In this document: positions 32,891-44,420 of the stretch, piece by piece | Layout: every line of letters begins with the position of its first letter | How positions within the stretch are numbered: the first letter of the stretch is position 1 | The notes under the pieces: generated by a model | What the model was told of the DNA's origin: nothing | The model's input: only the letters and a program-made list of their open reading frames with translations | Databases searched by the model: none | Made by a program: the position numbers and the translations under genes | Assembly (NCBI RefSeq): GCF_024139115.2 | Contig: NW_026943277.1 | Span: 1,054,001-1,118,000 of the forward strand | Source: Armigeres subalbatus | Lineage: Eukaryota; Arthropoda; Insecta; Diptera; Culicidae | Direction of reading: 5' to 3' | DNA length: 64,000 nucleotides

Positions 32891-33900
32891 TTAACCATTA
32901 TGTATATGAACATCCTCAACAAAATCATCATTTATTTCTTCAAGATCGATTAAAATATCTGCAAGGGCATTTTTCTCTGTACTCGAATCTGTTGTACTGC
33001 AGGAGCTTTCAGTCACTAAAAAACTTTGAACATTTTCTGGATAGTCCAGATTAGATTTATTTTGAAGTCGGTTACCTAAGTTGAGGGAGCTTATCAAAGG
33101 ATCCAACGAGTTCATAGCACGAATGAAAACGTCATGTAAATTATCCTATCTTAAAGCATTCCTAGCATGATGAGTCCGACTTTTTTAAGTGCTTATGTTG
33201 ACACTCAGCTGCTTCTTCAGCCAACATTCCAAGTGGTGCTGGTGAATGAATTATTAAATCCCCAGCATGGGCAAGGACTTCATGCACCGTAGCAGGAATT
33301 TTATACCAATCATACAGCTGCAAATATAACCGATAGGTTGCTTTACAATAACTGTCTAGCTTTTCAGGATTGATTGACTCTTTGCAGTTTATCGCGATCA
33401 GAATGTACCGATGTATTACCTATTCGTTGACATCTAATGCTTTACTTAACACCTTACCTTTACCTAATTTGGATTCGAAAACGCTCGTCGACAAATGTTT
33501 CCAGTTGTACTTCATTCTGCTCCGCCTTGCCTTGGCTGATCGACCCTCACACCAAAGTTATCATAAAGCCTTTTCTGTATAAGTTGTTTTTTTCAAGTAC
33601 GCTTCCTTCTATATCTTTGGCTCTGGCTCTGATAAAATTCTTCTAATTCAAATTCTGTGTCAAGCCATTCCTCATTATATGAGTCAAAGTAAGTTTTGGA
33701 CCATGATGGGCCTGTCATTTTTTTCAAATTTCAAATGCAGATTTTTCAATTTTGAATGGACTTTGTTAACTCTTTTTACGTTTATCCACAGCACAGCTTT
33801 GGCAGATATATTCCTTTTTCAACACGATCTACCTGACGTCCCTCGTGAGCTCTAAATACTTTAATGAGTTGCCTATAATTCATGCGTCACCAAACACTAA
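32891..33900 (-). pseudogene. Broken mobile-element-like gene of unknown family
   Basis: On the minus strand, pieces read KRLYDNFGVRVDQPRQGG (about 33575-33520), then a long piece with INCKESINPEKLDSYCKA and IPATVHEVLAHAGDLIIHS (about 33400-33240). APLGMLAEEAAECQHKHL follows, and finally AMNSLDPLISSLNLGN with an acidic tail to 32891. Stops and frameshifts separate them. I recall similar multi-copy uncharacterised proteins in aphid and other arthropod genomes, with a conserved VHK.LIHG and LPIG.L.EEA pattern. That recollection supports a mobile origin, but I cannot name the superfamily or reaction. It differs from the gene at 52057-54191. Confidence 0.55.
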
Positions 33901-33986
33901 GTACAAACTCTTCACGCGATTTACTTTCGCAATCACATCTCACTCAGATAGAAATTCATAAATGCTGTTTATTTATTTCACCTAGG

Positions 33987-34175
33987 TAGGGGGAATGACG
34001 GCTTTGGCAGGTTTTATTCTATTATTGGCAGGGTTTTTTGTCTGACTACGCTCAAATTTGGCCTAAAGATTCTTTGCATATCAAAGAACATTGTGGCCAA
34101 ATTTCATAAAATTTGGTCGACAAAAACCCCCCTGTCAATAATAGAACAAAACCTGCCAAAGCCGTCTTTCCCCTA
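33987..34175. mobile_element. Intact palindromic TA-flanked MITE, 189 bp
   Basis: TAGGGGGAATGACGGCTTTG at the left pairs with AAGCCGTCTTTCCCCTA at the right, and the two halves pair almost to the centre (TTTGGCC...GGCCAAA). It is the reference copy for the split element at 2979-4067. Confidence 0.92.
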
Positions 34176-34612
34176 CATACCAATTTTTAAATTAATATCA
34201 AAATTCCACATATTATTTTAAAAAAATGAAGCCCAGAAGATTTACGCAATCCTGATTGATAGATAATGAGTTGCATCCTCTTGGTGAGCCTGCGTCTAAT
34301 GGAGTATCATGTAGCTGCATGAGCTATCGTGTACACGGCCTACCACGAAGCCCATGACACTTTCCGTGTTATCTACTCTCTCTATTTTAACTGTTCTTGA
34401 TGGTCTTTTGGCATACGTATGAAATTGATATCCAGCCCATCGCAGTCTGCCTTGTAATTTAGGAGTACCCATAGTCAATGTTTCAAAATTAATTACTTTT
34501 TTTTCGAAACAGTGATCGGAATCGAAGATTTGCGGCCATAAGCAGCTGGATTTTGTTTTAATGCCTTCTGGGAGGACCAAAGAAAGACGTAGGGGTAGTT
34601 GCTAAGTGAAAC
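34176..34612. other. Unassigned; minus-strand frame of 94 codons
   Basis: A minus-strand frame at 34296-34580 (MVLPEGIKTKSSCLWPQIF...) contains GRLRWAGYQFHTYAKR. It shows no family I recognise and may be chance. Confidence 0.25.
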
Positions 34613-34750
34613 TTTGAGAAACTTTTCGAGTCAAGTACGAGACACTGAAGACGGCCTTACTGTTGAGGTCGAAATACGTATCTGTCAAGATACAATTAAG
34701 TGGTGGAATTCAATGGGATTGTATAAACTCGTCTTATGACAGGTGAAACT
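34613..34750 (+). repeat. Hammerhead-family dispersed repeat, best copy
   Basis: Related to 8498-8638 (inverse), 51104-51225 (inverse), 55224-55320 (same strand, partial) and 45336-45440 (inverse, partial). Landmarks are CGAGTCAAGTACGAGACA, TACGTATCTGTCAAGATAC, AATTAAGTGGTGGAATTC and CTCGTCTTATGACAGGTG. It is about 138 bp and non-coding. Only this copy keeps the full ribozyme core. Confidence 0.85.
34635..34693 (+). ncRNA. Putative type I hammerhead ribozyme
   Basis: The first core box CTGAAGA is at 34645-34651 and the second box GAAA is at 34671-34674. Between them GGCCT (34653-34657) pairs with AGGTC (34666-34670) as stem II with one G-U pair and an 8-base loop. One extra C (34652) sits between box and stem. 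Stem III is the short palindrome ATACGTAT (34674-34681), followed by C34682, the expected cleavage site in a UC context. Stem I is GACA (34641-34644) with TGTC (34683-34686), an internal loop, then GTAC (34635-34638) with GATAC (one bulge). A very short stem III is known for hammerheads in Penelope-like elements and retrozymes, which act as dimers. This is my own fold by eye. Confidence 0.62.
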
Positions 34751-36059
34751 TTTTTTGTTTGGAACTTTCTGTATGAAATTTTTTTTTTCGTCGGGTCGTA
34801 TTTGGATATTTTACTTCCTATTTTCCCACAAGTTACCCGTTCTTCGAAAGTCCACGAAACAAGCTTTCAGAAACTTTTTGAAGAGTTGGAAAAAAGCTAC
34901 TGTAGCCAAAGATATTGACAGTTGAACAATGCATTGATTTTTCAAGAACTAAAAAGTGTCTGGTTCTGATACCTATATCTTAATAACCATATGGATTAGA
35001 GTGCTGATATTCTGGAGTTTAATGCTCCAAAACATTAGCATTTAGTAAAGAAAATTTAATGCGTACTAGATCCAAAAAAGTTCGTTGTATGATAAACAAC
35101 ACTAATACAAATGTCGTTTCCTGTTGTTGATGTGTTTGTTATTGTCGAAAGATGGTCTAGTAGCCTAAAAATTTAAACATATCGACATAAGGAGACTGAA
35201 TTCTGAAAAATATTATCAGAACACATTGAAATAGAGAGATATCGAGATTCGGAGGTTATCGAGATGTAGAAAGACCAAATGTAAGTAGATTGAAGGGACT
35301 TTGCAAATTCTGACGAAGAAATCTACGGAAACCCTGCCAATGGAAACCCACCATGTCCACGCTATTCCCTACAGCTCACGCGATTGATTTGCAACCCGGT
35401 TATACCAAATCAGATGTTCTAGGTTCTCCAAACAGCACTGGAGTGTGGATCAATTGATCTTCAAGGTCAACTGTGTCTGAACCTAAAGCCGACAACAACC
35501 AGTCAGGCCCATACAACTCTCTAGAGCCCCAGCGTATATGTAACAATTTAAATTGAGCTCCAATTTTACTACCTAGCAAAATTTCACTGATACACTTCAA
35601 TGAAACATCAACAAATATATCTAATATGAAATCTTATAGCACAAAGCTGCAAGATTCCTATACCGTTGATTTCCATAACATGCTAATTGTGTAACTTGGT
35701 TCGAATCGATGTATTTGTCTTACCAAAACCAACTGAATACGAAAATCTTTTCCAGTGCATCTGTCTTGACGCCAGGTCTGTCGCAAAATTATTGGAGAAA
35801 GCTTGACAGTTCAAACAGATGCTTCTACCAATTAATACTTTTTAGTTCTCAAAAACAATATTTTTGCACATTTCACATTTGATTTTTTTTACAGACCATT
35901 GAAACTAGTATCCCATCTGAACCATATCTGTGCCTGCAATATTGCATTAACGTGATTCATTGCAAGTAATTTAATGAAAATAGAGAGCCTGAGAGCGGAA
36001 GAGATATACCATCCAAAGAAGGGTAAAAAACAGATACATCCAGCACATCCAGCTACTTT
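34751..36059. other. No recognisable gene
   Basis: AT-rich apparently unique sequence. No domain or repeat recognised. Confidence 0.45.
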
Positions 36060-36420
36060 TGTTGTTGCTGTTGAAGTGTGTTCCGCCCGGCGTGCTTGCT
36101 AGCCGGCTAACCAACCGATACTTACTCACGTGTACCGCGAACCACCTTGTCTGAGGAAACTTGTTCTCATTCGCGATCTACCCCTTCGTCGGTTCGGTCC
36201 AGTTTCCCTATTTTGTGCTTTTGTAAACGCGTCACATTTAGCTGGAGTACAGTTCCTTCGGAAGTGTTTGAACGGTGTCAATTAAGTGCCATTTGAAGCC
36301 ACAGGTGTTCGTTTCTGCTGTTGGTGGTGATAATTTAGAAAACCGATCATTCGTTTTCTCTAAACCAGAAGGGGAGCCGACCAATTTTTCATCTGTGGGG
36401 CGTACCATTGTGTAAATATT
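36060..36420. other. GC-balanced unique patch
   Basis: Less AT-rich than its surroundings, for example TTCCGCCCGGCGTGCTTGC, with no long frame on either strand. It could be an untranslated exon or promoter region of a host gene, but no element fixes this. Confidence 0.2.
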
Positions 36421-36863
36421 TTAGCATTACTCATGAAACTAGTTTTATTAAGTAGCGGAATTTCTCGTATCTGCTCGTTGCAAGTCATCGGTTCATCTAA
36501 ATATCGCTTAAGTAGTCGAAAGCAGGCTTGATTTAAACATCTGGTGCAAATTTGGTTTTCATGATCATTTGAAGACTGGCACTTTTTTTAGTTAGGATCG
36601 CCGTATATACCGATTTACTACACTAGCGAAAACCTACCCTTTACCGTAGTTGGTCTGGACTCAATCCTAGTCAACGCGCGCCATTCGTAAACAAAAAACG
36701 TGTGCTAATTCCTTAGTTGGGTTCGCCGTATGTACCGATTTACCACAAAGATTATTCCAATCAAAAACAAATGTCTTTTCCTAAATTTAATATTTCTCAA
36801 CAGGAATGTCTAAATCTAAAGTTTTGTATCTAGTACGCTACCGTTGATCAATAAAATTACGAT
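36421..36863. other. No recognisable gene
   Basis: The phrase CGCCGTATRTACCGATTTAC occurs twice (about 36599 and 36724). Nothing else was noted. Confidence 0.4.
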
Positions 36864-37085
36864 TAGGGGAAGTGCACCGGTTTTGGACAGCTTAGTGCCT
36901 AATTTGGCCAACCCTGAAAAATACTTATTTTTCCAAAATAATTAGTCAGTTAAAATCAGCGTAGAAGTGTGAGAGATATATCTCTTGTTGGAACTAATAA
37001 AACCTTCGTGAATTGTTTCATTTTTGGAGCTATTCACAAAATTGGCCAAATTAGGAACTTGGCCAAAACCGGTACAGTTCCCCTA
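36864..37085. mobile_element. TA-flanked palindromic MITE, 222 bp
   Basis: TAGGGGAAGTGCACCGGTTT at the left pairs with AAACCGGTACAGTTCCCCTA at the right. GTGCCTAATTTGGCCAA and TTGGCCAAATTAGG pair further in. It is non-coding. Confidence 0.88.
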
Positions 37086-37188
37086 CTTCTGTTCGAACAA
37101 GTCATGTGATCTTTTGAAATTGGATGCCTCGACACAGAAAGAGTGGATCTTGAACAAAAGATATCGAGGTGGCAAGGATCTCAAGAAG

Positions 37189-38129
37189 TAGGGGAACAGG
37201 TGGTAAAATGAACACGTTAAGGACTTGCGCTGAATTCAATCATAAAACGAGGATAATTTGCTAGTTTTACCACTTGGTTCAGCAATTTAACTCATATTCT
37301 TATTGCACTGAACATTTTTTTCGCTAATAAACATTGTTTTATATAGTTTTTCATCGAAATAAAAAACATCGAAATTTCGTGTGTACAAAAATAGTGCGGG
37401 TAAAATGAACACTGCCTGGTGGTAAAATGAACATGGCTTCTTAAACCCTTTTGAAACATTTAATTTTCTTTTTTTTACTCTGGCACTGTATATACAACTA
37501 ATTGAGATTACGAGAGCCTTTTGAAAAATCTGGTATAACTTTTGAAAAGCTCTTAATTATGAAAATAATAAAAAGAAGTTAAAAAGTTTTAAAATATCAA
37601 TTATTTTTTAACTAAATTTACATATTCAAAGTTTTTTCTTGGTTATTTGATATGGTTTGATTCTTGAACTTCCGCTTCACAATCGCACAACTTTTACCAT
37701 AAATTTGTGAAAGTTTGATACAAGTGTTCATTTTACCCCCATACGTGCCTTGTGATAAATAACTCTTCCTCTAACTATGCAAACCAATAATTTTACTATT
37801 TACCCCTGCAACATCTTTGTGAAGGTTGTCCTATTTGCCGCTGTGGTTAGAACCGGTTTAAATCAATGTTATTATGAATTTATTAAGAATTAAAGCTTGC
37901 GGAAAAATGGTAAAAAATTACATCAGATCCTATTTTTACGGCCTCTTTTGATATTTTGGATAGTAATAGCTATTCGTTCGGTCTCAAAACCAAAATATTA
38001 GCTCAGGTATCTTATTTTATTTCGAGGAAAATGTGTGCATGATTAACATACGTCTAAATAGTGGTTTAATATAATTATAGCCAACTGTTTATTTTACCAC
38101 CCCTGTTCATTTTACCACCTCTTCCCCTA
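37189..38129. mobile_element. TA-flanked non-coding element, 941 bp
   Basis: Starts TAGGGGAACAGGTGGTAAAA and ends TTTTACCACCTCTTCCCCTA. The phrase GGTAAAATGAACA recurs at about 37200, 37400 and 37425, and its inverse TGTTCATTTTACC near 37725 and 38104. No transposase is present, so it is a larger relative of the MITEs with the same termini. Confidence 0.82.
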
Positions 38130-39450
38130 CAAAGTGAAATTCTGTGCAGATTTCAGAGATCAAGAAAGCCACCTACATCGACATAGAAATAATCGACTGT
38201 ACTAAAACCTGTAGCTGAATAAATATAAAGGAAATTTAAATTAATTGGTTTTGCAACACAATCTGGCTGAGAATCAAAGGTTAGCCAAATCAAGCCGAAT
38301 TTATTTCTCTTATAAATAAAAAAATCGGTATGTTACCAAACCTGGTAACCTTAATAAATGCGAAATGAATCACGGTATGGTATGACATCAAGTGCGCTAT
38401 TCCATGCATCGTTCGTGGCAAGCGAAAAATAGTGATTGTGAATGGAGATTTTTATATTCCATTTTCAGATTTTTTGGTCCGATGAGTAGTTCGAACTACG
38501 TCTGAGATTTGCTCCACTGGGCACTGATCGTGCAACCAAAGATAATTTTGTTCCTTACAATATCAACTGCAAATGATGCTCGACGGCTATAAATAATGGT
38601 CATAAACTAAACCTAATCCATTTATTGGTTCCAAAACCAAACGAATGTGATCGGTTAATTAAACTGAACAATAATCAGATCAAAGTTCTAGAGTCTACTG
38701 AAGACGTAAGTTTTTTCAAGGTTTTTCCATCATGGCAAACGCAGCGTATAAGATTCATAGCTAAACAGCAGCGATTCGGTTCGGTTGATGGAGCAATTTT
38801 TTTATTTCGCGCTTGGCCGACTCTAGCCTTTGTATTGTTATTACGAGGCTGTGAATCAACATCGTACGAAGATTCAGTGCGGTAGGAAGTATTCCAGTCG
38901 AAGATCATGTTTGTAGAATAGTACGCAGCACAGAATAATCAATCGCTGAATAAGGTTTGGTTGGAAGTATCTTAATTAGAGCTATGCGCCGCCTTCGGCG
39001 ATTTTACTCGCGCCGCCGCCTACGATTTTCATAATTTTAGCACACCGGCGACTAATTTCATATAATTAAACATTATTTTTCAATCAAGTCAAGAATCCAA
39101 CAATTTTATTCAAGTATTTTCAACACGGTTTTAATAAATTTCTCCTGATTAAAAAAATGTTTTTGTTGTAACACTAGTCGTAAATTCGAAATAGCTGTTA
39201 AACTTCCCGTCACGGAGTTCCGTCACTCTTGTGACTTGAAGTGTGCTTTTTCGAAGGCGTTGTACTTTTTACAACGGTACAACGTTAGGTCGGCGCCGGG
39301 CGGCGTGGTGTCATACATCAGTGTTATCCAATCCAACATCCAATATTGCGAAAATTTAATTGTGTCTTGAAATTGTTTAGTAATTTATTGGAAATGTGTC
39401 CAGAGATTCTTCAAAATGTTTCTCCAAAAACTTCCTGCAATTCCTGGCAA
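38130..39450. other. No recognisable gene
   Basis: Contains a short CGCCGCC-rich patch near 38989-39060 and GCGCCGGGCGGCG near 39292, typical of a dispersed repeat but without a partner here. The last 60 bases begin the GGAATTTC-like array. Confidence 0.35.
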
Positions 39451-40349
39451 TATACGAAGAAGTATGATGTGATGATGAAACGACTTTAACCTCGATATTT
39501 TGGGTGGTTTTCTTGGCATGCAGTCTGAATTCTAGAGTCTATTTGGTCTAGTTTTACTAATGTCCAGAGCAGCAGTAAAACAAAGCCCAATTGTTACTTT
39601 GGAATTAGGTTAGTATGCTAATAAAAACACCCAAAACATCGAGATTACATTCGATTTATTCCAGTAAACCACATATCGTCGGGAGGCGAGCCAGCCTGGG
39701 GCTGCAAGTCTCCTTAATAAAGCTAATAAAATAATAATACCACATATCATCGTATACCAAAAAGCAAATAAAGTAGCAATTGCATCCATCAAAAATCTAA
39801 ATCGCACTGCACATCAAACTTTGTCATATTATTGTCAAAAAATATTGTATTGAATGCATCGTATAAGATAATTTTAACCATAGTGATAATCAGTCGTAAT
39901 TATGTTAAAAAAAATTCGTAATGACTTATTTTCCTTCCAATATCCTATATCAGTGCAAATGAATGTCTATGCAAATCGTAATACAATCGAAACCACTTCA
40001 GTCGAAAGAAGTTTCAAGCCGTTGTAAAGATATAAACAATTATTGTGTAATTCATGTTGGACAAAAATCCGATTCACTTCAAGATGTACAGTATTGTGCG
40101 GTGGTAGAGTATCCGCCTGCAGGTCCAAAGATCGCATGGCGAGAGGTACTGGCAATTTTTTTATAATATTTTAATGTTTAATCGTAATACTGTTCGCATA
40201 ATGTCGGAAAAAATCGTGAAATAAAACACGTATGTACCTATATCGCCTCTACTTTGGTACGTACATATATAGCCGATATACGTATATAATAACCTATATC
40301 GAGAGTTATAGGTACTAAAAATGTTGACTGGGTCATCACATCATACTTC
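39451..40349. repeat. Segment bounded by a 21-bp inverted repeat
   Basis: CGAAGAAGTATGATGTGATG plus A at 39455-39475 is the exact inverse complement of 40333-40353. Inside lies a smaller foldback: CTCGATATTTTGGGTGGTTT (about 39491) pairs imperfectly with AAAACACCCAAAACATCGAG (about 39625). Similar GGAATTTC-like array sequence lies on both outer sides, so this may be a segment inserted in or inverted within that array. Confidence 0.5.
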
Positions 40350-41900
40350 TTCGGATATTCTTAAGAATATTCATCCTGGTTTTATTTCAAAACTATTTCC
40401 AGAAATTCTTTTGGTGAATCCTCGAGACATTTTTGTTAATACCTTACATAATTCTTAAGCAAATATCTTAAAGAACTCACGCGGATAGTAATCTAAAAAC
40501 TTCTTCAGATATTTCTTAGGAAATTCCTCCTGTAACTATTTCCAAATCTTTGATCATTTTCCAGAAATTTCTTTTTAAAAAAATCACTGGAAATGAATCC
40601 AGGAATTAGGTTGAAAATTCCGTCAGGAATTTCTTCTGAGCTCTTTTCAGGAATTCCCACGGAGCTTCCTTCACGAATTCTTTCCGAATTACTTTTAGAA
40701 AAAACTTTCAGAATTCTTTCAGGATTAATTCCGGATATTTCTCAAGAAATTCTTTAAGGAATTCCTCCAAGATTTCCTCCTTTAGAAATACTTTAGTTCT
40801 TTAGGAATACTTTCAGATATTCTACCAAAATTGTAGCACGAAATCCTTGGTACTTCCTTAAGAATATTCAACCGAATTCCAATTTTAAACATTCTCAAAT
40901 TTTTTCATGAATTGCTTTGGGTTTTTCATCAAAAATTTATTCAGGGAATCCTTCGCAAATTACTTCAGAAATTATTCTAGAAATTTCTTTGGAAATTTCT
41001 ACAGATATTTCTTTCAAAAATTCAAATAAGCAATTCTATGAATCCCTTCTGAATTTCCTTCAGGATTTTTTTAGTAATTCCTTTAGAAAAACCGTTCAAA
41101 ATTCTTTATAAAAATCTTCCAAAAATTTATTTGAGAGTTTCTGCGAAAATTCCTTCTGGATTCCCTAGGATTTTGTTTAGCATCTCTCTTAAAATTACTT
41201 TGCGAATTTCTTTATAAATCTCCAGAAATTTTTAGAAATTTTTAGAAATTCTTCAAGGAACTCATTTGTAAAATCCTTTGAGGATTTATTCAGAAACTCC
41301 TTTTAGGATTTTTTCGAAATTCCTCTATAAATTTCTTCGGATATATTTTTGGGAAATCTTTCGTAAATTTATTTAGGAACACCTACGGAAATTGTTTTAT
41401 GAATTCCTTTGGAAATTCATTTAGGAATTATTTCTGATTTTTTTTATTAGATTCTCCGCAAATTTCGCAAAACTCCTTCGGAAATTGCTTGAGGAACTCC
41501 GACGAAATTTCATTTGGCAGTTCTTTCAGAAATTACTAAAGGAAGTTCCTCCAGGTATTCGTTTGAAATTTCTCCAGTATTTTTTTTTTTTAAACTCTAG
41601 AATGAAATTCAAGTAGTTCTGATTTCTTTTTCGAAATCTTTCTCAGCAATTCTTTTAGACTTTCCACCAGAAATTATTTCCGAACTTCCACCGGTAATTC
41701 CTCCAGGAGCTCTTCTTATTTAAGAATTCCTTCGATTTTTTTTCTGGGAATTCGTTTTCGAATTTATTTGAATATTCCTTCGAAAATTGCTTATTACACA
41801 ATTCGATATTACATTTAAAATTCCTCAGGAAGTTTTCTTAATTGAATTTCTTCTGAATTCTCTTTAGGAAATCCTTTAAATATTTCGTTAGTATTTTTTT
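40350..41900. repeat. Long degenerate GGAATTTC-word array
   Basis: Roughly 1.5 kb of irregular recurrences of AATTCCTT, AGAAATTTCTT, GGAATTCC and TTCGGAAATT. Frames through it are short and low in complexity. Unit length has drifted beyond recognition by eye. Confidence 0.75.
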
Positions 41901-42729
41901 CGAAGATTCGAAAGTTCCGGAAGTGATCGCCCACGCCTTTGCTCGCAAGGTTACTGAAGATCTTTCGAAACATATTGTGGAGAAATTTGGAAAAAAAATT
42001 CTTACGGAATTTACTAAAACATACCTCAGGTTGGTCTCATAACAATCAAGCCTTCGCTAAAATAGTTCGCTCTATATTGATGAAGAAGGTACAAAGAACG
42101 CTATACGAAAAGTGCTCTCTTTGAAAGTCTATTTTCTATTGTTTCATTGACTTAATGAAAAAAATCATATTTATGTTAACTATAATAATGGAGTAGCAAC
42201 TACGAGCAGTCAATCAAGCTCAAGCTCAAAATCATTTTTATGTTAACTATATGAGTCCAACGAATTTTTGAATTAGATAATCAACTCGGTTAGAGGTTCA
42301 ACAATTCGACCGTTATCAGTCCACTCATTCTTCTAATTCATTTTGTCGGTCAATTGTCAAATTCCATCAAATTACGTAATAGTAACATTGTTGAATTCAA
42401 GCTGTTTTAATTCAAATTAGCTAATCTATAGATGACCAACTTACTCAGGTGACTTTTAAGGCCAGTAAACTATTTCAACTATATCATTTATTTGGTAAGC
42501 ATTCTAATTTGAACAGTTAATCAATTCGTAGTTGACCAAAACGTAGTTAGCCAAAAAGACTGGAGTAGGGGTCAAAAGATAACATTGAACAAAGTTAGGC
42601 AAGTGGCCTCTCAATTTTAATAAAATACAATGAAAATAACATCAGTTCGAATAAGACTTGACCTTTTGGAATTAGATCCAGGATCAAACTCCCGGGTCAA
42701 AAAAGTGGACCAGGGGAGGGGTTTCGAAA
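41901..42729. other. No recognisable gene
   Basis: AT-rich sequence. CATTTTTATGTTAACTATA-like phrases occur twice near 42165 and 42230. Nothing else was recognised. Confidence 0.4.
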
Positions 42730-44420
42730 AAGTCTACGTTAGTCTACGATGTGTGACGGGGGGGGGTATACCAAAAGTCTACGTAGACTTTTTTATTTAA
42801 TTTTTTTTTTGGAAAACAATTTATACAGCAGCTATGGCGAAAGTTTACTTATTTGATTTTTTAGGATTTCCCAGGATTTTTTTTTGCAAGACTTTACCGA
42901 AATAATTTCTTGAATTTTTCCCAAAAAATCTTATGAATTTCACTCAAGTAATAGTCTAACTACGGCCTAAAACCATCATGGATTTCACCAGGAAACTATG
43001 TTGAGCAGTGAAATTCTCCGAAGTATTCTAAAAATAAATTCTAAAATTTTACAAAATTTCCGTTTAGATTTTTTTTTGTAGATTCTACTAGAATATCTTT
43101 TGATTCTTAGCAAAAACTTTTTTGGAAGCTACAAGTGATTCACGGGAAATTATGTCGTACTTCAACGGAAAATTCTGTGGAATTTACAAAGGAAGCATTT
43201 TGGAATATCCAAGAAAAAGTCTCCAAAAGATATTCTTTGAAACTTGACAGGGAGTTTTCCCGAAATTCCGCGAGAAACCCTTCAGAATTTCCACTGCAGA
43301 AAGGCGAAACTTTTCTTAATTTCGGAAATTCTTCGGAATTTTCGCGAGGAATTTTTTGGACGTATAAGCGATATTCTTCGAAATTTCATGGGAAATTCTT
43401 CGTAAATTTCACGGCGATTTCGTCGGGATTTCTAATGCAAATTCTTTGGAATTATCGATGGAAAATCTTTTGGATTTTCTAAAGAAATTTTTGACTTCCA
43501 CGAAAAATTATTTGAATTTCCCACCAACAACTCTTTTTGCAATTTTTGTGAGAAAGACTTTGTAATTTTTATTAAAATTTATAAGAATTTTTTACGAGAA
43601 ATTCACCAAAATTCAAATGAAAATTCTCCATAATATCCACCGAAAATTACTCGGAATATTCTGTACAATTTATGGACATATTTATAAATTTCCTCAGGAA
43701 ATTGTACCCAATTTGAAAAGCAAATTTAAAAATAAGTAGAAAACGGGAAATATTTCCGGAATGTTAAGGGGAAAACTTTTGGAATTTAGAAGGAAATTCT
43801 TTGGATTTCAAAGGATGATTATTCAACGGGTTATTGCATGGAGTTTTTCAGAAAAGCATCGAAATTTTCACGGAGTGCTCTTTGAAGGATTACCGGGAAA
43901 ATTATCAATCGCGAAACTCTACGAAATTTTTACGAAAATCGGAATTCCAACCCGAAAATTTTCGAAATTCTGAAAATTCTTCATTTTTCTACAAATTTGA
44001 ACCGGCGTATAGAATAGACAGAGTGACAGATTTTAAGCAGTGGCGCGCCGATGCAAAAGTGTTGGTGGCGGCACACCTCTAGAAGAAATCGAGTTCAACA
44101 GGAATCAAATTAGTTGGTTTTGAGATTTGGGTTCAGAAGCTGTACACAAAGGATTAAATTTGATTTCATTTTAAATTGATTTTTGTTTTGTTGGATTTTG
44201 TTCAGTTTGATTTTGTTATGTGTAAAATTCAAATTTTACTGTAATGTTTACATACTGGAATGGATTTGAATGGCTGAATTGCTTATAACGTGGTTGATTC
44301 CCATATTTTTTCAATCGCATATGATATTTTGTAAAATTTATAAAAGTCTACGTAGACTTCATAGGGGGGGGGGGTAGTTTCGGAAAAGTCTACGAAAGTC
44401 CCGAAAAACTTTTTTTTCTC
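42730..44420. repeat. GGAATTTC-word array bracketed by palindromes and G-runs
   Basis: The palindrome AGTCTACGTAGACT occurs at 42776-42789 and again at 44345-44358. Each lies beside a G-run (nine G at 42758-42766, eleven G at 44364-44374) and other AGTCTACG words. Between them 42880-43990 is a degenerate array of GGAATTTC and GAAATTCTTCG words like 40350-41900. The bracketing suggests one composite element. Confidence 0.65.
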
